Source: CAMCSH01 sp043748535
GTDB lineage: Bacteria > Verrucomicrobiota > Lentisphaeria > Lentisphaerales > Lentisphaeraceae
Direction of reading: 5' to 3'
NCBI GenBank assembly: GCA_043748535.1
Contig: JAYTMY010000119.1
Span: forward strand, 1 to 26,322
DNA: 26,322 nucleotides
Part shown: in pieces, positions 8,322-16,390 of the stretch
Layout of the letters: each line of letters begins with the position of its first letter
Position numbering within the stretch: position 1 is the first letter of the stretch
Notes under the pieces: generated by a model
Seen by the model: only the letters and a program-made list of their open reading frames with translations
What the model was told of the DNA's origin: nothing
Databases searched by the model: none
Made by a program: the position numbers and the translations under genes

Positions 8322-8774
8322 CTAATCCCAGACGTAGCGTTCGTCGAATTCGAGCTCATGTTTGATCAGAAAGGCGCGGAATTCGTCTTGATAGCTTTGG
8401 CCGTGGTGATGTTCGTGTTGATGGTCGATGTAGGCTTCGACCTGGGCCCGATGCGAGGAGCTGACCGAGAAGATTCCGTAGCCGTGTTGCCAATGGAAAT
8501 GCTGGTAGCGATCGCCTTGGGTCTTGAGAAATTTCGACGAAGCCACCTTGATCGCCTCCACCAGGTCGGCTGGAGCGCAGGTGCGAGGATGCGCGATAAA
8601 AAGATGGATGTGATCTTCCACCGATCCGGCCCGCAACAAAGTGCCGCGAAGGCCATCGACCACGCCGCCGATGACCGCGTGCAGCTGCGGCCGCACCGTA
8701 TCCTCCAGGATCGGCTCGCGGAACTTGGTCGAGAAAATCACATGTACAAGGAGGCGCGACAAGGACTGCGGCAT
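8322..8774 (-). CDS. IS200-like HUH (Y1) transposase, RAYT type
   Basis: Single-strand DNA transposase or nickase of the Y1_Tnp superfamily, 150 aa. I start it at ATG 8772-8774 because GGGAG lies about 9 nt upstream and family members begin MPQSLSRLLVH. The longer frame to 8858 would read through the right arm into pgm. Seen: metal-binding HIH at 55-57 (EDHIHLFI), candidate nucleophile Tyr115 in VEAYIDHQ, HWQHGYGIFSVS at 94-105, and the characteristic end YDERYVW-like FDERYVWD. All expected catalytic parts are present, so the enzyme may be active. Both flanks carry paired hairpins in inverted orientation. From family knowledge, such single-copy transposases mobilise REP sequences; whether this one acts on the other repeats here is not known. 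Confidence 0.92.
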   Translation of the reverse strand: MPQSLSRLLVHVIFSTKFREPILEDTVRPQLHAVIGGVVDGLRGTLLRAGSVEDHIHLFIAHPRTCAPADLVEAIKVASSKFLKTQGDRYQHFHWQHGYGIFSVSSSHRAQVEAYIDHQHEHHHGQSYQDEFRAFLIKHELEFDERYVWD

Positions 8775-8794
8775 TGAGGTAACTCCCTGTTGTT

Positions 8795-8838
8795 CGGTCC
8801 GAAGGACCGCTTTTGATAGCCCAGCCCATCGGGCTGGG
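8795..8838. repeat. Right arm of the RAYT-like element (two hairpins)
   Basis: Inner hairpin at 8795-8809 (GAA loop), linker at 8810-8819, outer hairpin at 8820-8838 (ATC loop). The outer hairpin lies just downstream of the pgm stop and could also act as a weak transcription barrier for pgm, although it lacks a T-tract. Confidence 0.9.
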
Positions 8839-8854
8839 TGATGGGGGCGATTTA

Positions 8855-10480
8855 TCACCCCTTCAGCGCCCCATCGACGATCTCCTGCGCCTCGGTCTGC
8901 AAGCGCGCCAAGTGCTCGGCGCCGACGAAGGATTCGGCGTAGATCTTGTAGACGTCTTCGGTGCCGGAGGGACGGGCGGCGAACCAGCCGCGGGCGGTGG
9001 CGACCTTGACGCCGCCGATCTCTTCGTTGTTGCCGGGAGCACGGCTCATTTTTGCGGTGACCGCATCGCCCGCGAGGGTCGTGGCGGTGATCTTCTCGGG
9101 CGACAGCTTTTTCAGCTTCGATTTGTCGGCGGCGGAACAGGCTGCGTCGCGACGGGCGTAGTAGGAGACGCCGTGGCGCAGCTCAAGCTCGGCGTAGTGC
9201 TGGCCGGGGTCCTTGCCGGTGACCGCGATGATCTCGGCGGCGAGCAAACAAAGGATCAGGCCGTCTTTGTCGGTGGTCCACACCGTGCCGTCCTTGCGCA
9301 GGAAGGAGCCGCCAGCGGATTCTTCGCCGCCGAAGCCGAGGGAGCCGCTGACCAAGCCGTCGACGAACCACTTGAAGCCGACCGGCACTTCGCAGACCTC
9401 GCGGCCGATGTCGGAGGCGACGCGGTCGATCATCGCCGAGCTGACCAAGGTCTTGCCGATGCGGGCGGATTTCGGCCACAAAGGACGGTGCGAGAAGAGA
9501 TATTGGATCGCCACTGCCAAGTAGGCGTTGGGATTCATCAATCCGTGCGAAGGCGTGACGATGCCGTGGCGGTCGGCGTCGGGGTCGTTGGCGACGGCGA
9601 TGTCGAACTTGTCCTTCATCGCGACCAGGCCAGCCATGGCGTAAGGCGAGGAGCAGTCCATCCGGATCTTGCCGTCGTGGTCGACGCACATGAAGGCGAA
9701 GGCAGGATCGACGACGGGATTGACCACTTCGAGTTTGAGTCCGTAAGCTTTGGCGATGGCGGGCCAGTAGTCGACGGCGGCGCCGCCGAGGGGGTCGACG
9801 CCGATCTTGACGCCGGCCTTGGCGATGGCGGCCATGTCGATCACTGAGCCGAGATCGGCGACGTAGTTGCCGAGGAAGTCGTGCTCTTTGACGCAGGCGG
9901 CTTTGACGGCTTCGGCGTAGGGCAGGCGCTTCACTTCCTTGAGCCCGGCGGCGATGATGACGTTGGCGCGGTTTTCGACCCATCCGGTGATGCCGGTGTC
10001 GGCCGGGCCGCCGTTGACCGGGTTGTATTTGAAGCCGCCGTCCTGGGGCGGGTTGTGCGAGGGGGTGATGACGATGCCGTCGGCGAGGCCGGTGCTTTTA
10101 TTGCGGTTGGCGCAGAGGATGGCGTGCGAGATGGCGGGGGTCGGGGTGTAGCCTTTTTCCCAGCGGACTTCGACGCTGTTGGCGGCGAGGACTTCGAGGG
10201 CGGATTGGAAGGCGTCTTCGGAGAGTGCGTGCGAGTCCTTGCCGAGGAAGAGCGGGCCGTTGATGCCCTGGGCTTTGCGGTATTCGCAGATCGCCTGGGT
10301 GGTGGCGAGGATGTGGGCTTCGTTGAAGGAGCCCTTGAGCGAGCAGCCGCGGTGGCCGCTGGTGCCGAAGGCGACGGGTTCAAGCCCGGTCTTGATCTCC
10401 CAATAGGCGCGGCGCAGGGCAGGAATATCGGTGAGGATGGCGGCGGTGGCTTTTTTGCCGGCGAGGGGATTCAGGGCCAT
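8855..10480 (-). CDS. pgm: Phosphoglucomutase (alpha-D-glucose-phosphate specific)
   Basis: Interconverts glucose-1-phosphate and glucose-6-phosphate in the cytoplasm, feeding glycogen, UDP-glucose and trehalose metabolism. It is 541 aa, close to the E. coli Pgm length. Seen: the active-site serine loop TPSHNPP with Ser141, Mg-binding DPDADR with Asp299, Asp301 and Asp303, sugar-binding GEESAG at 385-390, and the C-terminal phosphate-binding RPSGTEDVYKIY. The order matches the four-domain alpha-D-phosphohexomutase fold. The GGFKYNPVNGGPAD segment fits the glucose-specific bacterial subgroup. The start ATG 10478-10480 follows GGAG at about 9 nt. The gene diverges from the PhoD-like gene across 209 nt. 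Its 3' end abuts the RAYT-like element, which did not damage the reading frame. Confidence 0.96.
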   Translation of the reverse strand: MALNPLAGKKATAAILTDIPALRRAYWEIKTGLEPVAFGTSGHRGCSLKGSFNEAHILATTQAICEYRKAQGINGPLFLGKDSHALSEDAFQSALEVLAANSVEVRWEKGYTPTPAISHAILCANRNKSTGLADGIVITPSHNPPQDGGFKYNPVNGGPADTGITGWVENRANVIIAAGLKEVKRLPYAEAVKAACVKEHDFLGNYVADLGSVIDMAAIAKAGVKIGVDPLGGAAVDYWPAIAKAYGLKLEVVNPVVDPAFAFMCVDHDGKIRMDCSSPYAMAGLVAMKDKFDIAVANDPDADRHGIVTPSHGLMNPNAYLAVAIQYLFSHRPLWPKSARIGKTLVSSAMIDRVASDIGREVCEVPVGFKWFVDGLVSGSLGFGGEESAGGSFLRKDGTVWTTDKDGLILCLLAAEIIAVTGKDPGQHYAELELRHGVSYYARRDAACSAADKSKLKKLSPEKITATTLAGDAVTAKMSRAPGNNEEIGGVKVATARGWFAARPSGTEDVYKIYAESFVGAEHLARLQTEAQEIVDGALKG

Positions 10481-10689
10481 GAGGGGAACTCCGCTTGTGT
10501 TGGTGGTGCAAATCCAAGGACTTCTCTGATTTTAGTCTCTCGACCGGGGAAATAGCAAGGCTGCTGCCACGGAAAACAGAAAAACATCTTTGGCTGAGCT
10601 GATTCGGGGAGGCTTTTCCATCCAGGATGTAACTTCGCATCCTCGCAAATACATTTCTTCGTCCAACGTAACCCTGTGGAGACCTCAGC
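10481..10689. promoter_or_regulatory. Divergent intergenic region between pgm and the PhoD-like gene
   Basis: This 209-nt region must hold the promoters of both genes. I see a short 6-bp-stem hairpin, AGGATG-8 nt-CATCCT, around 10624-10643 and a GGAG ribosome-binding site for the downstream gene. I cannot name confident -35/-10 boxes or a regulator site. Confidence 0.45.
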
Positions 10690-13266
10690 ATGAAACTCGA
10701 CCGACGCGAAGTGATCTTGGGCAGTGGACTGGTGCTCAGCGGCGCCTTGAACGGGGTCGCCGTGCCGAGCCCTTCGCCGCGTTTGGACAGCCTGCCTGCC
10801 GATAAGCTGGAACTGGCTCCTGGATCGCGCCGCTGGCTCGGCCCTCGCTGGTGGGCCAACCGACTGCATGACTGGCGCCGCCAAGGCGAATGGCTGGAAT
10901 GCGCTCCCCGCAAATGCTTCGAGCCCTGGCGCAATGCGGTCGAATTATGCACTTTCTTGGTTCAGCCCACCGTCACCTTCCGCGCCGAATTCAAAGTCGA
11001 CCTGTCCGGCCCGGGCAAGGAATTCCAGGAAGGCCGCTTCGCTGGCATCACCCTCGGGCACGGCCACGACCTCACCTGGCGTCAACGCCCGATGGTTTTC
11101 GAGCATCGTGCAGGGGTCGGCTCGGGCCATTTCTACGGCATCACCGGCGACGGCCGTTTTGCTTTTATCGATAACGAAGATCCGGAAGCTAAGCCAGTGC
11201 TCAGTCCGGAGGACATGGACCGGGTCGACATGCACTCGGGGCCGGTCAAGCTTTCCCTAGCGGTCGAAGATGCAGGTGAGAAATTCCGCATGCACATGAT
11301 GGCCGAGGAGCTTAGCGGACAGAAACGCAGCTTCGAAGTCAGCTTCAATAACACCGATCTGCACAAGCTCATCGGCGGCTACACCCTCAGCTGCCATCAC
11401 GGCGTCGCCAAAAAGGGCGGCAAAGCCCCCGGCGTCCACGGCATCGTCACCCGTTTCAGCGTACCGGTCTTCTCGGAGGTGAAAACCGAGTTCAGCCCGG
11501 AGCAGGCCTTTGGTCCCTTCGCCCTCAGCCAATACACCGTCCATCAAGGTCATCTCAAGCTCAGCGCGCAGATGCTGCCCTTGGCGCCGGAAGAGAACAA
11601 GCCGGTGCGCCTCGAATTCAAGAAGGATGATCAATGGCTGGAAGTGGCCCGCGCCGACATCGCTCGTCCGGATCTACTGGCCCTCTTGCGCGTCGACCTG
11701 AAGACCTGGGGCGGCGGCAAAAACGCGATCGATTTCCGGCTCGTCACCGAGCTGCCGGGCATCGGCGATGCCTATCGCCACGGACGCATCGCGGCGGAAC
11801 CCACTGGCGAAGTCAGCATGGCTGTCCTCGGCTGCATCATTCACCGTCCTTGGGGGCCCGCCCGTGATTGGCAGGAAGACCTCTATTTCCCCCACACCGA
11901 TGCGGTCCAGCGCATCGCCGAGCGCGAGCCGGATCTGATCTTCTTCTACGGCGACCAGATGTACGAAGCCACGCCGACCTATCCCGACTGGGCCGAGCCG
12001 GAAGAGGACTATCTCTACAAGTGGTACTTCCACGCCTACGCCTTCGGCGAGCTGCTGCGCAACCGCCCGAGCGTCTCGATCACTGATGACCATGACGCCT
12101 TCCAGCCTAACATCTGGGGCAACGGCGGCGGCGCCGCGCCCGGACGCGATCCCAACAAGGGCGGCTTCGTCGGCTCGGCCAGCTTCCTCAATGTCGTCCA
12201 TTCCACCACCTGCGCCCACCTTCCCGACAGCGTCCTGCCCGTGCAGGAACGTGGCATCCGTCCCTACACCTGCGAGCTCAAATGGGGCGGCGTCTCCTTC
12301 GCCATCCTGATGGACCGCTTCTTCAAGAGCGGGCCCCTCACCCTCAAGCTGCCGGAATCCGATGGCGGCCGCCCAGACCACTATCTCGATCCGTCGAAAT
12401 TCGATGCCAAGGCCTTGGATGTCAAAGGCCTGACCTTGCTTGGCGACGCGCAGGAGAAATTCCTCCTCGACTGGGCCGGTGACTGGCAAGGTGCCGAGCT
12501 GAAAGCGGTGCTGTCGCAATCGCCCTTCGGCATGTACTCCACCCACCACTCCCGCGATCTCGGCTACTACTGGCTCGACCTCGATGCCAACGGCTGGCCG
12601 CAGACGCCGCGCAAGCGCGCCGTCGACCTGCTGCGCCGCGCCCGCGCCGTGCACATCGCCGGTGACCAGCACCTGCCCACTCTGGTGCGCTACGGCGTCG
12701 ACAAGCCCGGCGACGCCGGCTTCAGCTTCACCGCGCCCGCCACCGCCAACACCTACCCCCGCGCCTGGGCGCCAAAGCAAGCCAAGAAGAAATTCAGCTT
12801 CGATCCGAACGACAAGTCGATGCTCGGGCCGCAGCTCGATCCCTTCGGCAACCCGATGGACATGATCGCCTGCGCCAACCCGCACGACTGGGGCGGCATC
12901 CGCAAGAACCGCGACGAATGGTCGCCCGGCTTCGGCTTCATCGTCTTCAAACCGCAAGAGCAGAGCACCCGCATCGAATGCTGGCCGCTCAGCAACGCCG
13001 CCTGCCTCGGCGGTCAATACCCCGGCTGGCCGATGACTCTGCGTCCCCAGGACCAGGACGGCCGTAAGCCCCTCGGTTTCGTCGAAGTCGAAGCCCCCGG
13101 CGTGCCCCGCCCGGTGGTCCGGGTCAAATCCAGCACCGGCGAACTCCTCTGGGCGCAACGCTTCAGCGAATCCAAGGTGCGCGTGCCGCTCTACAGCAAG
13201 GACGAACACACGATTGAGATCGGCGACGGCTCCGGAACGTGGACGAGCAGCAAGGGCAAGATTTGA
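10690..13266 (+). CDS. PhoD-like metallophosphatase with Tat-type leader and extra N-terminal domain
   Basis: An 858-aa protein of the PhoD (alkaline phosphatase D / metallophosphatase) superfamily, likely a phosphomonoesterase or phosphodiesterase outside the cytoplasmic membrane. The N-terminus KLDRREVILGSGLVLSGAL has twin Arg and a hydrophobic run, consistent with Tat export. Residues about 90-260 look like a beta-rich lectin-like domain (FRAEFKVDL, FAGITLGHGHDL, GGYTLSCHHG). The catalytic domain from about 375 carries FYGDQMYE (419-426), TDDHDAF (465-471) and GDQH (658-661), the expected metal-binding set. A C-terminal tail of about 100 residues could be a small beta domain. The ATG follows GGAG at 8 nt. 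The substrate is unknown. A hairpin-rich repeat block directly follows the stop codon. Confidence 0.88.
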   Translation: MKLDRREVILGSGLVLSGALNGVAVPSPSPRLDSLPADKLELAPGSRRWLGPRWWANRLHDWRRQGEWLECAPRKCFEPWRNAVELCTFLVQPTVTFRAEFKVDLSGPGKEFQEGRFAGITLGHGHDLTWRQRPMVFEHRAGVGSGHFYGITGDGRFAFIDNEDPEAKPVLSPEDMDRVDMHSGPVKLSLAVEDAGEKFRMHMMAEELSGQKRSFEVSFNNTDLHKLIGGYTLSCHHGVAKKGGKAPGVHGIVTRFSVPVFSEVKTEFSPEQAFGPFALSQYTVHQGHLKLSAQMLPLAPEENKPVRLEFKKDDQWLEVARADIARPDLLALLRVDLKTWGGGKNAIDFRLVTELPGIGDAYRHGRIAAEPTGEVSMAVLGCIIHRPWGPARDWQEDLYFPHTDAVQRIAEREPDLIFFYGDQMYEATPTYPDWAEPEEDYLYKWYFHAYAFGELLRNRPSVSITDDHDAFQPNIWGNGGGAAPGRDPNKGGFVGSASFLNVVHSTTCAHLPDSVLPVQERGIRPYTCELKWGGVSFAILMDRFFKSGPLTLKLPESDGGRPDHYLDPSKFDAKALDVKGLTLLGDAQEKFLLDWAGDWQGAELKAVLSQSPFGMYSTHHSRDLGYYWLDLDANGWPQTPRKRAVDLLRRARAVHIAGDQHLPTLVRYGVDKPGDAGFSFTAPATANTYPRAWAPKQAKKKFSFDPNDKSMLGPQLDPFGNPMDMIACANPHDWGGIRKNRDEWSPGFGFIVFKPQEQSTRIECWPLSNAACLGGQYPGWPMTLRPQDQDGRKPLGFVEVEAPGVPRPVVRVKSSTGELLWAQRFSESKVRVPLYSKDEHTIEIGDGSGTWTSSKGKI

Positions 13267-13295
13267 GATGAAAAGCAGGCGAGGACAGCGCTTGT

Positions 13296-13522
13296 TCGTC
13301 GCGAAGCGACAGAATGAGTGTAGCCGGGGGTTTCAACCCCCGGTGCGTGTCCGATTTGATTTTGCGTCGCGGCAGCGACGCGGTGACAGATGCGCTTGGG
13401 ATATGCGCGTCTGCGATACCATCGGCCTCATGTCATCCTGTCGCTTCGCGACGGCGATTTCATTTCATGCCTATCCGGGGGTTAAAACCCCCGGCTACAA
13501 TCATTCTGTCGCTTCGCGACGA
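13296..13522. repeat. REPIN-like block: inverted 48-nt arms of paired hairpins, family 2
   Basis: It fills most of the 279-nt gap between the PhoD-like gene and tilS. The arms at 13296-13343 and 13475-13522 are inverted copies matching at 46 of 48 positions. Each arm has a short outer hairpin GTCGC-3 nt-GCGAC (13298-13310; 13508-13520), a 13-nt linker, and an inner hairpin CCGGGGGTT-2 nt-AACCCCCGG (13324-13343; 13475-13494). Between the arms lie two more outer-type hairpins: GCGTCGC-4 nt-GCGACGC at 13364-13381, and an exact copy of the right short hairpin at 13440-13452. No coding region is present. It may also act as a transcription or RNA-stability barrier after the PhoD-like gene. Confidence 0.88.
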
Positions 13523-13545
13523 GCGCAGAAACTCCTGTATTTCGC

Positions 13546-14823
13546 ATGACTGAGCTCCCCGCCACATTCCTTGACGCGCTGGCGAAAATGCCATCGGGCG
13601 CGGCCTTTCTCGGCTTCTCCGGCGGTGCCGATAGCCTTTGCCTAGCTGAGCTCTTGTGGCGCTCCGGACGCGTTTTTACAGCGGTGCATTTTCATCACGG
13701 CGCCCGCGGCGATGCCGCCGAAGCCGATGCGGAATTCTGCCGCCTGTGGGCGCAGCAGCGAGGAGTCCCCTTTATCCGCCGCGATTTGCGGGTACCGCAA
13801 AAGCTCCTTCCCGGCGAAGCCTTCGAAGAGGCGGCGCGCCGCCTCCGCCTCTTGGCTTGGCAGGAGATCGCCGAGGGCGCCTTGGTCTTTCTTGCCCATC
13901 ACGCCGACGACCAGATCGAAACCCTCCTGATTCGACTCTGCCGCGGCTCCTCCAGCAGCGGCCTCCGCGGCATGCGCCCGACGCAAAAAATCGGCGACGT
14001 CACCTTCTGCCGACCCTTGCTCGAAATGACGCGGCGCGTCATCGAAAGCTTCTTGAATGAGCATCAGCTCGAATGGCGCCACGACGCCAGCAATGACGAG
14101 GCCTTTTGTCGACGCAACCTCCTTCGCCTCGACATCCTGCCGAAGCTGGATGCCGCTGCAGCATTGCGGAAGACGCAAATCCGGCTTGCCGAAGACGCCG
14201 ATTTCATCGAGTCCGAAGCCCGTCGCTATCTGGCTGAAGCTCCCCTCGGCAATCATCGTTTTGCGACCGCCGCGCCCGCTCTGCGTTCGCGCTTGCTGCG
14301 CTTCTGGCTCGCCGATCAAGGCTATTTCCGGACCTTGACGGAAAGTCAGATCGAACGCCTCCTGCTCGAATCTGGACGCGGGGCGAAACGCCAGCGCAAG
14401 ATCGCTCTCGACGACGGCTTTCTCCTGCTCATCGGCGTACACGGCGACTGGCAATTACAGCAGCCCTTGCCCGCGCCGATGGAGTGGCCTTGGCAGAGTC
14501 AAAGCCGCTGCCGTTTTGGCGCCTGGGATTTAGAACTCAGCCGCGACGGCGAGGGACAAGCTTTGCACCTTGATCCGAACCTGCCCCTGCTTTTGCGATG
14601 TCCGCAAAGCGGCGACGCCTTGCTTCCCGCCGGACGCCAGACGCCACGTCGCGTCGCTCACCTTCTTGCCGACGCCTCGATTCCCTCTGCTCGCCGCGCC
14701 ACCTGGCCCCTGCTCATGCAAGATGGCCAAGTGATCGCCGTCGCTGGATTGGCTGTGCGAGAGGCGGGGGAGTGGAGATTGAAGGTGAATCAAAACAATG
14801 GCAAAATCAAGGACATGACATGA
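13546..14823 (+). CDS. tilS: tRNA(Ile)-lysidine synthase
   Basis: Adds lysine to cytidine 34 of the tRNA-Ile that reads AUA codons, using ATP, in the cytoplasm; normally essential. It is 425 aa, a full-length three-domain TilS. Seen: PP-loop SGGADS at 25-30, HHGARGDAAEADAEFC, the AHHADDQIETLLIRLCRGSSSSGLRGM motif, and HDASNDEAFCRRNLLRLDILP in the N-terminal domain. The C-terminal region with LLADASIPSARRATWPLL and VIAVAGL matches the TilS C-terminal domain. The ATG at 13546 lies 24 nt after the REPIN-like block and has a poor Shine-Dalgarno, so either the start is weakly translated or the hairpins influence it. The stop overlaps the ATG of the next small gene (ATGA). Confidence 0.95.
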   Translation: MTELPATFLDALAKMPSGAAFLGFSGGADSLCLAELLWRSGRVFTAVHFHHGARGDAAEADAEFCRLWAQQRGVPFIRRDLRVPQKLLPGEAFEEAARRLRLLAWQEIAEGALVFLAHHADDQIETLLIRLCRGSSSSGLRGMRPTQKIGDVTFCRPLLEMTRRVIESFLNEHQLEWRHDASNDEAFCRRNLLRLDILPKLDAAAALRKTQIRLAEDADFIESEARRYLAEAPLGNHRFATAAPALRSRLLRFWLADQGYFRTLTESQIERLLLESGRGAKRQRKIALDDGFLLLIGVHGDWQLQQPLPAPMEWPWQSQSRCRFGAWDLELSRDGEGQALHLDPNLPLLLRCPQSGDALLPAGRQTPRRVAHLLADASIPSARRATWPLLMQDGQVIAVAGLAVREAGEWRLKVNQNNGKIKDMT

Positions 14824-15158
14824 CTTGCCCATCATGCGGCTGTAAGCACAGATTGTCTTGGAAGGTGTATTTTTCCACCATCAGAAATCAATACTCATGC
14901 CCTGAGTGCAAGAGAAGGTTTCGCTTGCAGTATTCTTTTTCGTATTGTTTTCTTTCGTTCTTTGGGACGCTTGTCGGGGGTGTTCCTCTAGCTGCATTCT
15001 TGTTTTTAATCTTTAACCATCCTGGGTTTCTTCTTTTAGGATGGATTTTGGGAGCTCACCCGACAGGCTGGTTCTTTGATCGACTTCTTGATGACAAGTT
15101 CAGGAAATCTGAATTGATTCGAGGGCGTCCGTTTAAATACAGCATGCCGGAGAAGTGA
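14820..15158 (+). CDS. Small zinc-ribbon membrane protein
   Basis: 112 aa, function unknown. I start it at ATG 14820-14822, which overlaps the tilS stop as ATGA and has AAGGA 6 nt upstream. A longer frame inside tilS is a shadow. Seen: CPSC at 3-6 and CPEC at 27-30, a likely four-Cys zinc ribbon, then two hydrophobic helices at about 42-65 and 68-87, and a basic, Lys/Arg-rich C-terminus. The coding sequence is clearly more AT-rich than tilS and alr on either side, with codons such as TTT, TCT and AGA, which suggests recent acquisition. A cacgga-type repeat begins 14 nt after its stop. A second small N-terminal zinc-ribbon protein lies at 19729-20028. The ribbon suggests nucleic-acid or protein binding, but I claim no function. 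Confidence 0.75.
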   Translation: MTCPSCGCKHRLSWKVYFSTIRNQYSCPECKRRFRLQYSFSYCFLSFFGTLVGGVPLAAFLFLIFNHPGFLLLGWILGAHPTGWFFDRLLDDKFRKSELIRGRPFKYSMPEK

Positions 15159-15172
15159 ACTACCTCGACCTC

Positions 15173-15202
15173 CTTCCGTGTCCTCCGTGTTTTCCGTGGT
15201 GG
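15173..15202. repeat. Dispersed cacgga-type repeat, copy 1 (minus orientation)
   Basis: On the minus strand it reads ACCACGGAAAACACGG then AGGACACGGAAG. It closely resembles 19685-19713 in the opposite orientation. It lies between the zinc-ribbon gene and alr and contains no gene. Similar strings of repeated CACGGA are familiar to me from PVC genomes; their nature is unknown to me. Confidence 0.7.
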
Positions 15203-15277
15203 ATTCGCCGAAACTTGCCGCCCCGCCTGGGAATTCCGCTTCTGCGGGTCTTATATTGGGGCAAAGGAATCCCGCCC

Positions 15278-16390
15278 ATGTCTGGAAATTTTGCCCGCAA
15301 CACTCTCGAAATCCGCCTCGACATCATCGAAGCCAATGTGCGCCGCTTGCTTCTCGCGGTGGCGCCGTTGAAGTTGATCGCGGTGCTGAAGGCGGACGCC
15401 TACGGCTTGGGCGCCGGTCCAATCGCACGAGCCTGCGAACGGGCGGGAGCCAACAGCATCGCCGTGGCCGATCTCGCCGAAGCGATGGCGATCCGTCCCT
15501 ACACTTCGCTGCCGATCCTGATCAACGGCGACATCCTCGCCGAAGAAATTCCCGGCGCTGTCGCGGCTGGCTTCATCATTCCGGTCAGCTCGGACTCGAA
15601 GGCGAAATTGGTCAGCGAGGAAAGCGCTCGCCAAGGGTGCGTCGCGCACTGCCATTTTGAAGTCGACACCGGCATGGGCCGCCTTGGGGTCCGCCTCGAC
15701 AAGGCTGAATCGATCCTCGAATGGGCCCGCTTGCCCGGGATCGAATGCGCCGGGCTCTATTCCCATTTCCCCCACGCTTACGGCGATGCCGACTTCTCCT
15801 CGGCCCAGGTTCGCACCCTGCTCGCCCTGCATGCTTCGCTGAGCTCCTTCGGACTGAAGGCGCCGATGCTGCATATCGCCAACTCCGACGGCATTCACAA
15901 CATTCCCGAGGCGATCCGCCCGCCGATGACCCACGTCCGCAGCGGCATCAACTTGTACGGCTGCTTCGACGAAGAAGGCCGCCGCACCTTTGAGCTGGAA
16001 GAAGTGTTGGTGTTGAAATCGCGACTCCTCGCCGTCCGCGAACTTCCTTGGGGCGCCTCGCTCGGCTACGGCCGCACTTGCCGTCTCAAACAGCCGACCC
16101 GGGTCGGCACCGTGCCCATCGGTTATGCCGACGGCCTGCCCTTGGCCTTGTCCTCAGGTCACGGGCGTTTTCTCGTCGGTGGTCGCTCCTGCTCGATCCT
16201 CGGGCGCATCTCGATGGATTACACCACGATCAATCTCGACGGCGTGCCGGAAGCCCGGGAAGGCGACGAAGTGATCTGCCTCGGCAACGGCATTCCGATC
16301 GGCGAATGGGCCCGCGCGAAGAAGTCGATTTCCTACGAGATCCTCTGCGGCATCGGCGGCCGGGTGAAGCGGCAATATCTCGATCTGTGA
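15278..16390 (+). CDS. alr: Alanine racemase
   Basis: PLP enzyme interconverting L- and D-alanine for peptidoglycan synthesis, cytoplasmic. I start it at ATG 15278-15280, giving 370 aa, because AAAGGAA lies about 9 nt upstream and MSGNFARNTLEIRLDIIEAN is the normal family beginning. The frame stays open upstream to 15155, but that stretch translates the cacgga repeat and is not family-like. Seen: the PLP lysine in VLKADAYGLG (Lys38), HFEVDTGMGRLGV, MTHVRSGINLYG, the catalytic tyrosine in GASLGYGRT (Tyr264), and IGYADG plus GRISMDYTTI near the C-terminus. Both catalytic bases are present and the length is typical. A hairpin repeat block follows 50 nt after the stop. Confidence 0.96.
   Translation: MSGNFARNTLEIRLDIIEANVRRLLLAVAPLKLIAVLKADAYGLGAGPIARACERAGANSIAVADLAEAMAIRPYTSLPILINGDILAEEIPGAVAAGFIIPVSSDSKAKLVSEESARQGCVAHCHFEVDTGMGRLGVRLDKAESILEWARLPGIECAGLYSHFPHAYGDADFSSAQVRTLLALHASLSSFGLKAPMLHIANSDGIHNIPEAIRPPMTHVRSGINLYGCFDEEGRRTFELEEVLVLKSRLLAVRELPWGASLGYGRTCRLKQPTRVGTVPIGYADGLPLALSSGHGRFLVGGRSCSILGRISMDYTTINLDGVPEAREGDEVICLGNGIPIGEWARAKKSISYEILCGIGGRVKRQYLDL

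Larger units (their letters stand above)
8266..8838. mobile_element. Complete RAYT-like element: HUH transposase between inverted two-hairpin arms
   Basis: A 573-bp unit with 44-bp arms (8266-8309 and 8795-8838) that are inverted copies with one mismatch. Each arm has an outer 8-bp-stem hairpin, CCCAGCCC-3 nt-GGGCTGGG, a 10-nt linker, and an inner 6-bp-stem hairpin, CGGTCC-3 nt-GGACCG. The one difference between arms is in the inner hairpin loop. The single gene inside is an IS200-like HUH transposase. The element lies 16 nt from the pgm stop codon and 42 nt from the start of the next gene. Subterminal hairpins as transposase recognition sites are established for IS200/IS605 and RAYTs; mirror-image arms are more like a REPIN with a gene inside. 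No target duplication is visible, as expected for this chemistry. Confidence 0.85.

Noticed and set aside
8775..8858. N-terminal extension of the HUH transposase
   Set aside because: It translates the right hairpin arm and the pgm stop region; family members start at the internal Met.
11674..13209. Long minus-strand open frame (511 codons) opposite the PhoD-like gene
   Set aside because: It is a shadow of the PhoD-like coding sequence, with no motif and a biased composition.
13296..13522. CRISPR array
   Set aside because: Repeats are mirrored hairpins, not direct repeats with equal spacers, and no cas genes are near.
15155..15277. N-terminal extension of alanine racemase
   Set aside because: It translates the cacgga-type repeat into an unlikely Pro/Trp-rich leader; the ATG at 15278 has a ribosome-binding site and the normal family start.
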